A stretch of DNA of 64,000 nucleotides from Hydractinia symbiolongicarpus (lineage: Eukaryota > Cnidaria > Hydrozoa > Anthoathecata > Hydractiniidae), in assembly GCF_029227915.1 (NCBI RefSeq), contig NC_079887.1, forward strand, positions 4,898,001 through 4,962,000. The letters are read 5' to 3'. Within the stretch, counting starts at the first letter, position 1; each line of letters begins with the position of its first letter. Shown here piece after piece: positions 11,985 through 25,200 of the stretch. The notes beneath the pieces were generated by a model. The model did no database searches, was not told the origin of the DNA, and worked only from the letters and a program-made list of their open reading frames with translations. Made by a program: the position numbers and the translations under genes.

Positions 11985-14900
11985 GTTTGGCCCGTATAGT
12001 CGAATGTATACAAAGAAAGTACCCTGTGAGTAAACTCATTTCCTGAACGATTTTTTAAATTATTTTTTCACCACTAAAACGCATGAAACTTGTAGTTTTC
12101 AAAAATGTTTTCATTTTTGATGAGACGCTGAATAAAAGAAGTTTAATCGCCGGCAAACGAAAACCCGCCATTTCCCGTAAACCCCGGACTCGGCCCGTAT
12201 AGTCAAAAGTATACAAAGAAAGTACCCAAGGAGTAAACTCATTTCCCGAACGATTTTTATTTTATTTTTTCAGCACTAAAACGCATAAGACTTGTAGTTT
12301 TCAAAAATGTTTTCATTTTTGATGGGACGCTGAATAAAAGAAGTTTAATCGCCGGCAAACGAAAACCCTCGATTTCCCGTAAATCCCGGGCTTGGCCCGC
12401 ATAGTCGAATGTATACAAAGAAAGTACCCAGGGAGTAAACTCATTTCCTGAACGATTTTTTAAATTTTTTTTTCACCACTAAAACGCATGAGACTTGTAG
12501 TTTTTGAAAATGTTTTCATTTTTGATGAGACGCTGAATAAAAGAAGTTTTATCGCTGGCAAACGAAAACCCGCGACTTCCGGTAAATCCCGGACTCGGCC
12601 CGTATAGTCAAAAGTATACAAAGAAAGTACCCAGGGAGTAAACTCATTTCCCGAACGATTTTTTAAATTATTTTTTCACCACTAAAACGCATGAGACCTG
12701 TAGTTTTCAAAAATGTTTTCATTTTTGATGGGACGCTGAATAAAAGAAGTTTAATCGCCGGCAAACGAAAACCCGCGATTTCCAATAAATCCCGGACTCG
12801 GCCCGTATAGTGAAAAGTATACAAAGAAAGTACCCTGTGAGTAAACTCATTTCCAAAACGATTTTTTAAAGTATCTTTTCACCACTAAAACGCATGAGAC
12901 TTGTAGTTTTCACAAATGTTTTCATTTTTGATGAGATGCTGAATAAAAGAAGTTTAATCGCCGGCAAACGAAAACCCGCCATTTCCCGTAAACCCCGGAC
13001 TCCGCCCGTATAGTCAAAAGTATACAAAGAAAGTACCCAGGGAGTAAACTCATTTCCCGAACGATTTTTTATATTATTTTTTCACCACTAAAACGCATGA
13101 GACTTGTAGTTTTCAAAAAAGTTTTCATTTTTGATGGGACGCTGAATAAAAGAAGTTTAATCGCCGGCAAACGAAAACCCTCGATTTCCCGTAAATCTCG
13201 GGCTTGGCCCGCATAGTCGAATGTATACAAAGAAAGTACCCAGGGAGTAAACTAATTTCCCGAACGATTTTTTAAATTTTTTTTTCACCACTAAAACGCA
13301 TGAGACTTGTAGTTTTTAAAAATGTTTTCATTTTTGATGAGACGCTGAATAAAAGAAGTTTAATCGCCGGCAAACGAAAACCCGCGATTTCCCGTTAATC
13401 CCGGGCTTGGCCCGCATAGTCGAATGTATACAAAGAAAGGACCCTGTGAGTAAACTCATTTCCCGAACGATTTTTTAAATTATTTTTTCACCACTAAAAC
13501 GCTTGAGACTTGTAGTTTTCAGAAATGTTTACATTTTTGATGAGACGCTTAATGAAAGTGGTTTATTCGCCGGTTAACGAAGACCCCGTTATTTCCCGTA
13601 AATCCCGGGTTTGGCCCGTATAGTCGAATGTATACAAAGAAAGTACCCTGTGAGTAAACTCATTTCCTGAACGATTTTTTAAATTATTTTTTCACCACTA
13701 AAACGCATGAAACTTGTAGTTTTCAAAAATGTTTTCATTTTTGATGAGACGCTGAATAAAAGAAGTTTAATCGCCGGCAAACGAAAACCCGCCATTTCCC
13801 GTAAACCCCGGACTCGGCCCGTATAGTCAAAAGTATACAAAGAAAGTACCCAAGGAGTAAACTCATTTCCCGAACGATTTTTATTTTATTTTTTCAGCAC
13901 TAAAACGCATAAGACTTGTAGTTTTCAAAAATGTTTTCATTTTTGATGGGACGCTGAATAAAAGAAGTTTAATCGCCGGCAAACGAAAACCCTCGATTTC
14001 CCGTAAATCCCGGGCTTGGCCCGCATAGTCGAATGTATACAAAGAAAGTACCCAGGGAGTAAACTCATTTCCTGAACGATTTTTTAAATTTTTTTTTCAC
14101 CACTAAAACGCATGAGACTTGTAGTTTTTGAAAATGTTTTCATTTTTGATGAGACGCTGAATAAAAGAAGTTTTATCGCTGGCAAACGAAAACCCGCGAC
14201 TTCCGGTAAATCCCGGACTCGGCCCGTATAGTCAAAAGTATACAAAGAAAGTACCCAGGGAGTAAACTCATTTCCCGAACGATTTTTTAAATTATTTTTT
14301 CACCACTAAAACGCATGAGACCTGTAGTTTTCAAAAATGTTTTCATTTTTGATGGGACGCTGAATAAAAGAAGTTTAATCGCCGGCAAACGAAAACCCGC
14401 GATTTCCAATAAATCCCGGACTCGGCCCGTATAGTGAAAAGTATACAAAGAAAGTACCCTGTGAGTAAACTCATTTCCAAAACGATTTTTTAAAGTATCT
14501 TTTCACCACTAAAACGCATGAGACTTGTAGTTTTCACAAATGTTTTCATTTTTGATGAGATGCTGAATAAAAGAAGTTTAATCGCCGGCAAACGAAAACC
14601 CGCCATTTCCCGTAAACCCCGGACTCCGCCCGTATAGTCAAAAGTATACAAAGAAAGTACCCAGGGAGTAAACTCATTTCCCGAACGATTTTTTATATTA
14701 TTTTTTCACCACTAAAACGCATGAGACTTGTAGTTTTCAAAAAAGTTTTCATTTTTGATGGGACGCTGAATAAAAGAAGTTTAATCGCCGGCAAACGAAA
14801 ACCCTCGATTTCCCGTAAATCCCGGGCTTGGCCCGCATAGTCGAATGTATACAAAGAAAGTACCCAGGGAGTAAACTAATTTCCCACACGATTTTTGAAA

Positions 14901-15070
14901 TTTTTTTTTCACCACTAAAACGCATGAGACTTGTAGTTTTTAAAAATGTTTTCATTTTTGATGAGACGCTGAATAAAAGAAGTTTAATCGCCGGCAAACG
15001 AAAACCCGCGATTTCCCGTTAATCCCGGGCTTGGCCCGCATAGTCGAATGTATACAAAGAAAGGACCCTG
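11865..15070 (+). repeat. 8-mer HOR pair (1624 bp x 2)
   Basis: Equivalent sites lie exactly 1624 bp (8 x 203) apart: GGTTAACGAAG at 11948 and 13572, the GTTTGG header at 11985 and 13609, and TTTCCAATAAATCC beginning at 12780 and 14404. Both copies carry a CACAAATG variant, the GAGATGCTG variant and the TTTTATTTTATTT tract. The second copy loses the match near 15.06 kb, where GGACCCTGTGAG is followed by TTTCCAAAACG. A third copy occurs at 25.6-27.2 kb within the segmental duplication. Confidence 0.88.
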
Positions 15071-18000
15071 TGAGTAAACTCATTTCCAAAACGATTTTTT
15101 AAAGTATCTTTTCACCACTAAAACGCATGAGACTTGTAGTTTTCAAAAATGTTTTCATTTTTGATGAGACGCTGAATAAAAGAAGTTTAATCGCCGGCAA
15201 ACGAAAACCCGCCATTTCCCGTAAACCCCGGACTCCGCCCGTATAGTCAAAAGTATACAAAGAATGTACCCAGGGAGTAAACTCATTTCCCGAACGATTT
15301 TTTATATTATTTTTTCACCACTAAAACGCATGAGACTTGTAGTTTTCAAAAAAGTTTTCATTTTTGATGGGACGCTGAGTAAAAGAAGTTTAATCGCCGG
15401 CAAACGAAAACCCTCGATTTCCCGTAAATCCCGGGCTTGGCCCGCATAGTCGAATGTATACAAAGAAAGTACCCAGGGAGTAAACTAATTTCCCGAACGA
15501 TTTTTTAAATTTTTTTTTCACCACTAAAACGCATGAGACTTGTAGTTTTTAAAAATGTTTTCATTTTTGATGAGACGCTGAATAAAAGAAGTTTAATCGC
15601 CGGCAAACGAGAACCCGCGATTTCCCGTAAATCCCGGGCTTGGCCCGCATAGTCGAATGTATACAAAGAAAGTACCCAGGGAGTAAACTAATTTCCCGAA
15701 CGATTTTTTAATTTTTTTTTTCACCACTGAAACGCATGAGACTTGTAGTTTTTAAAAATGTTTTCATTTTTGATGAGACGCTGAATAAAAGAAGTTTAAT
15801 CGCTGGCAAACGAAAACCCGCGACTTCCCGTAAATCCCGCACTCGGCCCGTATAGTCAAAAGTATACAAAGAAAGTACCCAGGGAGTAAAAACATTTCCC
15901 GAACGATTTTTTAAATTATTTTTTCACCACTAAAACGCATGAGACTTGTAGTTTTCAGAAATGTTTTCATTTTTGATGAGACGCTTAATGAAAGTGGTTT
16001 AATCGCCGGTAAACGAAAACCCGCGATTTCCCGTAAATCCCGGGTTTGGCCCGTATAGTCGAATGTATACAAAGAAAGTACCCTGTGAGTAAACTCATTT
16101 CCAAAACGATTTTTTAAAGTATCTTTTCACCACTAAAACGCATGAGACTTGTAGTTTTCAAAAATGTTTTCATTTTTGATGAGACGCTGAATAAAAGAAG
16201 TTCAATCGCCGGCAAACGAAAAACCGCGATTTCCCGTAAATCCCGGACTCGGCCCGTATAGTCGAATGTATACAAAGAAAGTACCCAGGGAGTAAACTCA
16301 TTTCCCGAACGATTTTTTATATTATTTTTTCACCACTAAAACGCATGAGACTTGTAGTTTTCAAAAATGTTTTCATTTTTGATGGGACCCTGAATAAAAG
16401 AAGTTTAATCGCCGGCAAACGAAAACCCGCGACTTCCCGTAAATCCCGGACTGGGCCCGTATAGTCAAAAGTATACAAAGAAAGTACCCAGGGAGTAAAC
16501 TCATTTCCCGAACGATTTATTAAATTATTTTTTCACCACTAAAACGCATGAGACTTGTAGTTTTCAGAAATGTTTTCATTTTTGATGAGACGCTTAATGA
16601 AAGTGGTTTATTCGCCGGTAAACGAAGACCCCGTGATTTCCCGTAAATCCCGGGTTTGGCCCGTATAGTCGAATGTATACAAAGAAAGTACCCTGTGAGT
16701 AAACTCATTTCCAAACCGATTTTTTAAAGTATCTTTTCACCACTAAAACGCAGGAGACTTGTAGTTTTCAAAAATGTTTTCATTTTTGATGAGACGCTTA
16801 ATGAAAGAGGTTTAATCGCCGGCAAACAAAAACCCGCGATTTCCCGTAAATCCCGGGCTTGGCCCGCATAGTCGAATGTATACAAAGAAAGGACCCAGGG
16901 AGTAAACTAATTTCCCGAACGATTTTTTAAATTTTTTTTCACCACTAAAACGCATGAGACTTGTAGTTTTTAAAAATGTTTTCATTTTTGATGACACCCT
17001 GAATAAAAGAAGTTTAATCGCCAGCAAACGAAAACCCGCGATTTCCCGTAAATCCCGGGCTTGGCCCGCATAGTCGAATGTATACAAAGAAAGTACCCAG
17101 GGAGTAAACTAATTTCCCGAACGATTTTTTAAATTTTTTTTTCACCACTGAAACGCATGAGACTTGTAGTTTTTAAAAATGTTTTCATTTTTGATGAGAC
17201 GCTGAATAAAAGAAGTTTAATCGCTGGCAAACGAAAACCCGCGACTTCCCGTAAATCCCGGACTCGGCCCGTATAGTCAAAAGTATACAAAGAAAGTACC
17301 CAGGGAGTAAAATCATTTCCCGAACGATTTTTTAAATTATTTTTTCACCACTAAAACGCATGAGACTTGTAGTTTTCAGAAATGTTTTCATTTTTGATGA
17401 GAGGCTTAATGAAAGTGGTTTAATCGCCGGTAAACGAAAACCCGCGATTTCCCGTAAATCCCGGGTTTGGCCCGTATAGTCGAAGGTATACAAAGAAAGT
17501 ACCCTGTGAGTAAACTCATTTCCAAAACGATTTTTTAAAGTATCTTTTCACCACTAAAACGCATGAGACTTGTAGTTTTCAAAAATGTTTTCATTTTTAA
17601 TGAGACGCTGAATAAAAGAAGTTTAATCGCCGGCAAACGAAAAACCGCGATTTCCCGTAAATCCCGGACTCGGCCCGTATAGTCGAATGTATACAAAGAA
17701 AGTACCCAGGGAGTAAACTCATTTCCCGAACGATTTTTTATATTATTTTTTCACCACTAAAACGCATGAGACTTGTAGTTTTCAAAAATGTTTTCATTTT
17801 TGATGGGACCCTGAATAAAAGAAGTTTAATCGCCGGCAAACGAAAACCCGCGACTTCCCGTAAATCCAGGACTGGGCCCGTATAGTCAAAAGTATACAAA
17901 GAAAGTACCCAGGGAGTAAACTCATTTCCCGAACGATTTATTAAATTATTTTTTCACCACTAAAACGCATGAGACTTGTAGTTTTCAGAAATGTTTTCAT

Positions 18001-19440
18001 TTTTGATGAGACGCTTAATGAAAGTGGTTTATTCGCCGGTAAACGAAGACCCCGTGATTTCCCGTAAATCCCGGGTTTGGCCCGTATAGTCGAATGTATA
18101 CAAAGAAAGTACCCTGTGAGTAAACTCATTTCCAAACCGATTTTTTAAAGTATCTTTTCACCACTAAAACGCATGAGACTTGTAGTTTTCAAAAATGTTT
18201 TCATTTTTGATGAGACGCTAAATGAAAGAGGTTTAATCGCCGGCAAACAAAAACCCGCGATTTCCCGTAAATCCCGGGCTTGGCCCGCATAGTTGAATGT
18301 ATACAAAGAAAGGACCCAGGGAGTAAACTAATTTCCCGAACGATTTTTTAAATTATTTTTTCACCACTAAAACGCATGAGACTTGTAGTTTTTAAAAATG
18401 TTTTCATTTTTGATGAGACGCTGAATAAAAGAAGTTTAATCGCCGGCAAACAAAAACCCGCGACTTCCCGTAAATCCCGGACTCGGCCCGGATAGTCAAA
18501 AGTATACAAAGAAAGTACCCAGGGAGTTAACTCATTTCCCGAACGAATTTTTAAATTATTTTTTCACCACTAAAACGCATGAGACTTGTAGTTTTCAGAA
18601 ATGTTTTCATTTTTGATGAGACGCTTAATGAAAGTGGTTTAATTGCCGGTAAACGAAAACCAGCGATTTCCCGTAAATCCCGGGTTTGGCCCGTATTGTC
18701 GAATGTATACAAAGAAAGTACCCTGTGAGTAAACTCATTTCCAAAACGATTTTTTAAAGTATCTTTTTACCACTAAAACGCATGAGACTTGTAGTTTTCA
18801 AAAATGTTTTCATTTTTGATGAGACGCTGAATAAAAGAAGTTTAATCGCCGGCAAACGAAAACCCGCCATTTCCCGTAAACCCCGGACTCGGCCCGTATA
18901 GTCAAAAGTATACAAAGAAAGCACCCAGGAAGTAAACTCATTTCCCGAACGATTTTTTATATTATTTTTTCACCACTAAAACGCATGAGACTTGTAGTTT
19001 TCAAAAATGTTTTCATTTTTGATGGGACGCTGAATAAAAGAAGTTTAATCGCCGGCAAACGAAAACCCGCGATTTCCCGTAAATCCCGGACTCGGCCCGT
19101 ATAGTGAAAAGTATACAAAGAAAGTACCCAGGGAGAAAACTTATTTCCGAACGATTTTTTAAATTATTTTTTCACCACTAAAACGCATGAGACTTGTAGT
19201 TTTCAAAAATATTTTCATTTTTGATGAGACGCTTAATGAAAGAGGTTTAATCGACGGCAAACGAAAACCCGCAATTTCCTGAAAATCCCGGGTTTGGCCC
19301 GTATAGTCGAATGTATACAAAGAAAGTACCCGGTAAGTAAACTCATTTCCAAAACGATTTTTTAAAGTATATTTTCACCACTAAAACGCATGAGACTTGT
19401 AGTTTTCAAAAATGTTTTCATTTTTGATGAGACGCTGAAT
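12700..19440 (+). repeat. Segmental duplication, copy A (~6.7 kb)
   Basis: This ~33-monomer stretch reappears at 24.88-31.81 kb. The offset is exactly 12180 bp (60 monomers) on the left, shown by CGATTTCCAATAAA at 12776 and 24956. It becomes 12383 after one extra monomer in copy B and 12372 after an 11-bp deletion in copy B. It covers the second 8-mer unit and the whole 7-mer pair. The left edge falls between the GAGACCTGTAG site (~12.70 kb), absent in copy B, and 12776. The right edge is near 19.44 kb, where copy A passes to a CGCTGGC/GACTTCCCG type. Confidence 0.88.
15631..18470 (+). repeat. 7-mer HOR pair (1421 bp x 2)
   Basis: Two seven-monomer units lie 1421 bp apart: the CGATTTATTAAATT variant occurs at about 16514 and 17935, and CACTGAAACGC and GGGACCCTGAAT share the spacing. 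Private differences separate the copies (AACATTT at 15891 against ATCATTT at 17312; GAGAGGCTT near 17401). The pair recurs at 28.0-30.85 kb as part of the segmental duplication. Confidence 0.87.
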
Positions 19441-20611
19441 AAAAGAAGTTTAATCGCTGGCAAACGAAAACCCGCGACTTCCCGTAAATCCCGGACTCGG
19501 CCCGTATAGTCAAAAGTATACAAAGAAAGTACCCAGGGAGTAAAAACATTTCCCGAACGATTTTTTAAATTATTTTTTCACCACTAAAACGCATGAGACT
19601 TGTAGTTTTCAGAAATGTTTTCATTTTTGATGAGACGCTTAATGAAGGTGGTTTAATCGCCGGTAAACGAAAACCCGCGATTTCCCGTAAATCCCGGGTT
19701 TGGCCCGTATAGTCGAATGTATACAAAGAAAGTACCCTGTGAGTAAACTCATTTCCAAAACGATTTTTTAAAGTATCTTTTCACCACTAAAACGCATGAG
19801 ACTTGTAGTTTTCAAAAATGTTTTCATTTTTGATGAGACGCTGAATAAAAGAAGTTCAATCGCCGGCAAACGAAAAACCGCGATTTCCCGTAAATCCCGG
19901 ACTCGGCCCGTATAGTCGAATGTATACAAAGAAAGTACCCAGGGAGTAAACTCATTTCCCGAACGATTTTTTATATTATTTTTTCACCACTAAAACGCAT
20001 GAGACTTGTAGTTTTCAAAAATGTTTTCATTTTTGATGGGACCCTGAATAAAAGAAGTTTAATCGCCGGCAAACGAAAACCCGCGACTTCCCGTAAATCC
20101 CGGACTGGGCCCGTATAGTCAAAAGTATACAAAGAAAGTACCCAGGGAGTAAACTCATTTCCCGAACGATTTATTAAATTATTTTTTCACCACTAAAACG
20201 CATGAGACTTGTAGTTTTCAGAAATGTTTTCATTTTTGATGAGACGCTTAATGAAAGTGGTTTATTCGCCGGTAAACGAAGACCCCGTGATTTCCCGTAA
20301 ATCCCGGGTTTGGCCCGTATAGTCGAATGTATACAAAGAAAGTACCCTGTGAGTAAACTCATTTCCAAACCGATTTTTTAAAGTATCTTTTCACCACTAA
20401 AACGCAGGAGACTTGTAGTTTTCAAAAATGTTTTCATTTTTGATGAGACGCTTAATGAAAGAGGTTTAATCGCCGGCAAACAAAAACCCGCGATTTCCCG
20501 TAAATCCCGGGCTTGGCCCGCATAGTCGAATGTATACAAAGAAAGGACCCAGGGAGTAAACTAATTTCCCGAACGATTTTTTAAATTTTTTTTCACCACT
20601 AAAACGCATAA
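19440..20611 (+). repeat. Partial re-copy of 15.79-16.96 kb (offset 3654 bp)
   Basis: From about 19.44 kb the array restarts with the sequence found at 15.79 kb, an offset of exactly 3654 bp (18 monomers): the AACATTTCCC variant is at 15891 and 19545. It runs for just over 1 kb, carrying AACGCAGGAG and CAAACAAAAACCC variants, and then passes into a local 4-mer duplication. Confidence 0.82.
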
Positions 20612-21417
20612 GACTTGTAGTTTTCAAAAATGTTTTCATTTTTGATGAGACGCTGAATAAAAGAAGTTCAATCGCCGGCAAACGAAAAACCGCGATTTCC
20701 CGTAAATCCCGGACTCGGCCCGTATAGTCGAATGTATACAAAGAAAGTACCCAGGGAGTAAACTCATTTCCCGAACGATTTTTTATATTATTTTTTCACC
20801 ACTAAAACGCATGAGACTTGTAGTTTTCAAAAATGTTTTCATTTTTGATGGGACCCTGAATAAAAGAAGTTTAATCGCCGGCAAACGAAAACCCGCGACT
20901 TCCCGTAAATCCCGGACTGGGCCCGTATAGTCAAAAGTATACAAAGAAAGTACCCAGGGAGTAAACTCATTTCCCGAACGATTTATTAAATTATTTTTTC
21001 ACCACTAAAACGCATGAGACTTGTAGTTTTCAGAAATGTTTTCATTTTTGATGAGACGCTTAATGAAAGTGGTTTATTCGCCGGTAAACGAAGACCCCGT
21101 GATTTCCCGTAAATCCCGGGTTTGGCCCGTATAGTCGAATGTATACAAAGAAAGTACCCTGTGAGTAAACTCATTTCCAAACCGATTTTTTAAAGTATCT
21201 TTTCACCACTAAAACGCAGGAGACTTGTAGTTTTCAAAAATGTTTTCATTTTTGATGAGACGCTTAATGAAAGAGGTTTAATCGCCGGCAAACAAAAACC
21301 CGCGATTTCCCGTAAATCCCGGGCTTGGCCCGCATAGTCGAATGTATACAAAGAAAGGACCCAGGGAGTAAACTAATTTCCCGAACGATTTTTTAAATTT
21401 TTTTTCACCACTAAAAC
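19800..21417 (+). repeat. 4-mer tandem duplication (812 bp x 2)
   Basis: Four monomers at 19800-20611 are repeated at 20612-21417 with an 812-bp (4 x 203) offset. Both contain GAAGTTCAATCGCC, GGGACCCTGAAT, the ACTGGGCCCG header, CGATTTATTAAATT and AACGCAGGAG in that order. The joint lies in a monomer whose left half ends in a short T tract and whose right half begins CGCATAAGAC, which looks like the crossover product. Confidence 0.83.
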
Positions 21418-22560
21418 GCATGAGACTTGTAGTTTTTAAAAATGTTTTCATTTTTGATGACACCCTGAATAAAAGAAGTTTAATCGCCAGCAAACGAAAA
21501 CCCGCGATTTCCCGTAAATCCCGGGCTTGGCCCGCATAGTCGAATGTATACAAAGAAAGTACCCAGGGAGTAAACTAATTTCCCGAACGATTTTTTAAAT
21601 TTTTTTTTCACCACTGAAACGCATGAGACTTGTAGTTTTTAAAAATGTTTTCATTTTTGATGAGACGCTGAATAAAAGAAGTTTAATCGCTGGCAAACGA
21701 AAACCCGCGACTTCCCGTAAATCCCGGACTCGGCCCGTATAGTCAAAAGTATACAAAGAAAGTACCCAGGGAGTAAAATCATTTCCCGAACGATTTTTTA
21801 AATTATTTTTTCACCACTAAAACGCATGAGACTTGTAGTTTTCAGAAATGTTTTCATTTTTGATGAGAGGCTTAATGAAAGTGGTTTAATCGCCGGTAAA
21901 CGAAAACCCGCGATTTCCCGTAAATCCCGGGTTTGGCCCGTATAGTCGAAGGTATACAAAGAAAGTACCCTGTGAGTAAACTCATTTCCAAAACGATTTT
22001 TTAAAGAATCTTTTCACCACTAAAACGCATGAGACTTGTAGTTTTCAAAAATGTTTTCATTTTTGATGAGACGCTGAATAAAAGAAGTTTAATCGCCGGC
22101 AAACGAAAAACCGCGATTTCCCGTAAATCCCGGACTCGGCCTGTATAGTCGAATGTATACAAAGAAAGTACCCAGGGAGTAAACTCATTTCCCGAACGAT
22201 TTTTTATATTATTTTTTCACCACTAAAACGCATGAGACTTGTAGTTTTCAAAAATGTTTTCATTTTTGATGGGACGCTGAATAAAAGAAGTTTAATCGCC
22301 GGCAAACGAAAACCCGCGATTTCCAATAAATCCCGGACTCGGCCCGTATAGTGAAAAGTATACAAAGAAAGTACCCTGTGAGTAAACTCATTTCCAAAAC
22401 GATTTTTTAAAGTATCTTTTCACCACTAAAACGCATGAGACTTGTAGTTTTCACAAATGTTTTCATTTTTGATGAGATGCTGAATAAAAGAAGTTTAATC
22501 GCCGGCAAACGAAAACCCGCCATTTCCCGTAAACCCCGGACTCCGCCCTTATAGTCAAAA
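19922..22560 (+). repeat. 13-mer HOR, copy 1 (2639 bp)
   Basis: This unit of exactly 13 x 203 bp is itself composite: a local 4-mer duplication, a run matching 16.15-17.80 kb (offset 4466 bp) and a short piece matching the 8-mer family (TTTCCAATAAA at about 22321, CACAAATG, GAGATGCTG). The same composite order follows in copy 2, so the unit was assembled first and then duplicated whole. Confidence 0.87.
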
Positions 22561-25200
22561 GTATACAAAGAAAGTACCCAGGGAGTAAACTCATTTCCCG
22601 AACGATTTTTTATATTATTTTTTCACCACTAAAACGCATGAGACTTGTAGTTTTCAAAAATGTTTTCATTTTTGATGGGACCCTGAATAAAAGAAGTTTA
22701 ATCGCCGGCAAACGAAAACCCGCGACTTCCCGTAAATCCCGGACTGGGCCCGTATAGTCAAAAGTATACAAAGAAAGTACCCAGGGAGTAAACTCATTTC
22801 CCGAACGATTTATTAAATTATTTTTTCACCACTAAAACGCATGAGACTTGTAGTTTTCAGAAATGTTTTCATTTTTGATGAGACGCTTAATGAAAGTGGT
22901 TTATTCGCCGGTAAACGAAGACCCCGTGATTTCCCGTAAATCCCGGGTTTGGCCCGTATAGTCGAATGTATACAAAGAAAGTACCCTGTGAGTAAACTCA
23001 TTTCCAAACCGATTTTTTAAAGTATCTTTTCACCACTAAAACGCAGGAGACTTGTAGTTTTCAAAAATGTTTTCATTTTTGATGAGACGCTTAATGAAAG
23101 AGGTTTAATCGCCGGCAAACAAAAACCCGCGATTTCCCGTAAATCCCGGGCTTGGCCCGCATAGTCGAATGTATACAAAGAAAGGACCCAGGGAGTAAAC
23201 TAATTTCCCGAACGATTTTTTAAATTTTTTTTCACCACTAAAACGCATAAGACTTGTAGTTTTCAAAAATGTTTTCATTTTTGATGAGACGCTGAATAAA
23301 AGAAGTTCAATCGCCGGCAAACGAAAAACCGCGATTTCCCGTAAATCCCGGACTCGGCCCGTATAGTCGAATGTATACAAAGAAAGTACCCAGGGAGTAA
23401 ACTCATTTCCCGAACGATTTTTTATATTATTTTTTCACCACTAAAACGCATGAGACTTGTAGTTTTCAAAAATGTTTTCATTTTTGATGGGACCCTGAAT
23501 AAAAGAAGTTTAATCGCCGGCAAACGAAAACCCGCGACTTCCCGTAAATCCCGGACTGGGCCCGTATAGTCAAAAGTATACAAAGAAAGTACCCAGGGAG
23601 TAAACTCATTTCCCGAACGATTTATTAAATTATTTTTTCACCACTAAAACGCATGAGACTTGTAGTTTTCAGAAATGTTTTCATTTTTGATGAGACGCTT
23701 AATGAAAGTGGTTTATTCGCCGGTAAACGAAGACCCCGTGATTTCCCGTAAATCCCGGGTTTGGCCCGTATAGTCGAATGTATACAAAGAAAGTACCCTG
23801 TGAGTAAACTCATTTCCAAACCGATTTTTTAAAGTATCTTTTCACCACTAAAACGCAGGAGACTTGTAGTTTTCAAAAATGTTTTCATTTTTGATGAGAC
23901 GCTTAATGAAAGAGGTTTAATCGCCGGCAAACAAAAACCCGCGATTTCCCGTAAATCCCGGGCTTGGCCCGCATAGTCGAATGTATACAAAGAAAGGACC
24001 CAGGGAGTAAACTAATTTCCCGAACGATTTTTTAAATTTTTTTTCACCACTAAAACGCATGAGACTTGTAGTTTTTAAAAATGTTTTCATTTTTGATGAC
24101 ACCCTGAATAAAAGAAGTTTAATCGCCAGCAAACGAAAACCCGCGATTTCCCGTAAATCCCGGGCTTGGCCCGCATAGTCGAATGTATACAAAGAAAGTA
24201 CCCAGGGAGTAAACTAATTTCCCGAACGATTTTTTAAATTTTTTTTTCACCACTGAAACGCATGAGACTTGTAGTTTTTAAAAATGTTTTCATTTTTGAT
24301 GAGACGCTGAATAAAAGAAGTTTAATCGCTGGCAAACGAAAACCCGCGACTTCCCGTAAATCCCGGACTCGGCCCGTATAGTCAAAAGTATACAAAGAAG
24401 GTACCCAGGGAGTAAAATCATTTCCCGAACGATTTTTTAAATTATTTTTTCACCACTAAAACGCATGAGACTTGTAGTTTTCAGAAATGTTTTCATTTTT
24501 GATGAGAGGCTTAATGAAAGTGGTTTAATCGCCGGTAAACGAAAACCCGCGATTTCCCGTAAATCCCGGGTTTGGCCCGTATAGTCGAAGGTATACAAAG
24601 AAAGTACCCTGTGAGTAAACTCATTTCCAAAACGATTTTTTAAAGAATCTTTTCACCACTAAAACGCATGAGACTTGTAGTTTTCAAAAATGTTTTCATT
24701 TTTGATGAGACGCTGAATAAAAGAAGTTTAATCGCCGGCAAACGAAAAACCGCGATTTCCCGTAAATCCCGGACTCGGCCCGTATAGTCGAATGTATACA
24801 AAGAAAGTACCCAGGGAGTAAACTCATTTCCCGAACGATTTTTTATATTATTTTTTCACCACTAAAACGCATGAGACTTGTAGTTTTCAAAAATGTTTTC
24901 ATTTTTGATGGGACGCTGAATAAAAGAAGTTTAATCGCCGGCAAACGAAAACCCGCGATTTCCAATAAATCCCGGACTCGGCCCGTATAGTGAAAAGTAT
25001 ACAAAGAAAGTACCCTGTGAGTAAACTCATTTCCAAAACGATTTTTTAAAGTATCTTTTCACCACTAAAACGCATGAGACTTGTAGTTTTCACAAATGTT
25101 TTCATTTTTGATGAGATGCTGAATAAAAGAAGTTTAATCGCCGGCAAACGAAAACCCGCCATTTCCCGTAAACCCCGGACTCCGCCCTTATAGTCAAAAG
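22561..25200 (+). repeat. 13-mer HOR, copy 2 (2639 bp)
   Basis: This repeats copy 1 at an offset of 2639 bp (CGATTTCCAATA at 22317 and 24956), including both 4-mer units, which now start at about 22.56 kb (left-trimmed) and 23.25 kb. It shares unusual GACTCCGCCCTTATAG headers with copy 1. A substitution near 24399 (AAGAAGGTACCC) is private to copy 2. The match ends near 25.29 kb, where CAAAAAAGTTTTC replaces CAAAAATGTTTTC. Confidence 0.87.

Noticed and set aside
14880-14900. Possible foreign insertion at the CCCACACGATTTTTGAAA site
   Set aside because: It is a few point changes in an otherwise ordinary monomer; the monomer length is unchanged.
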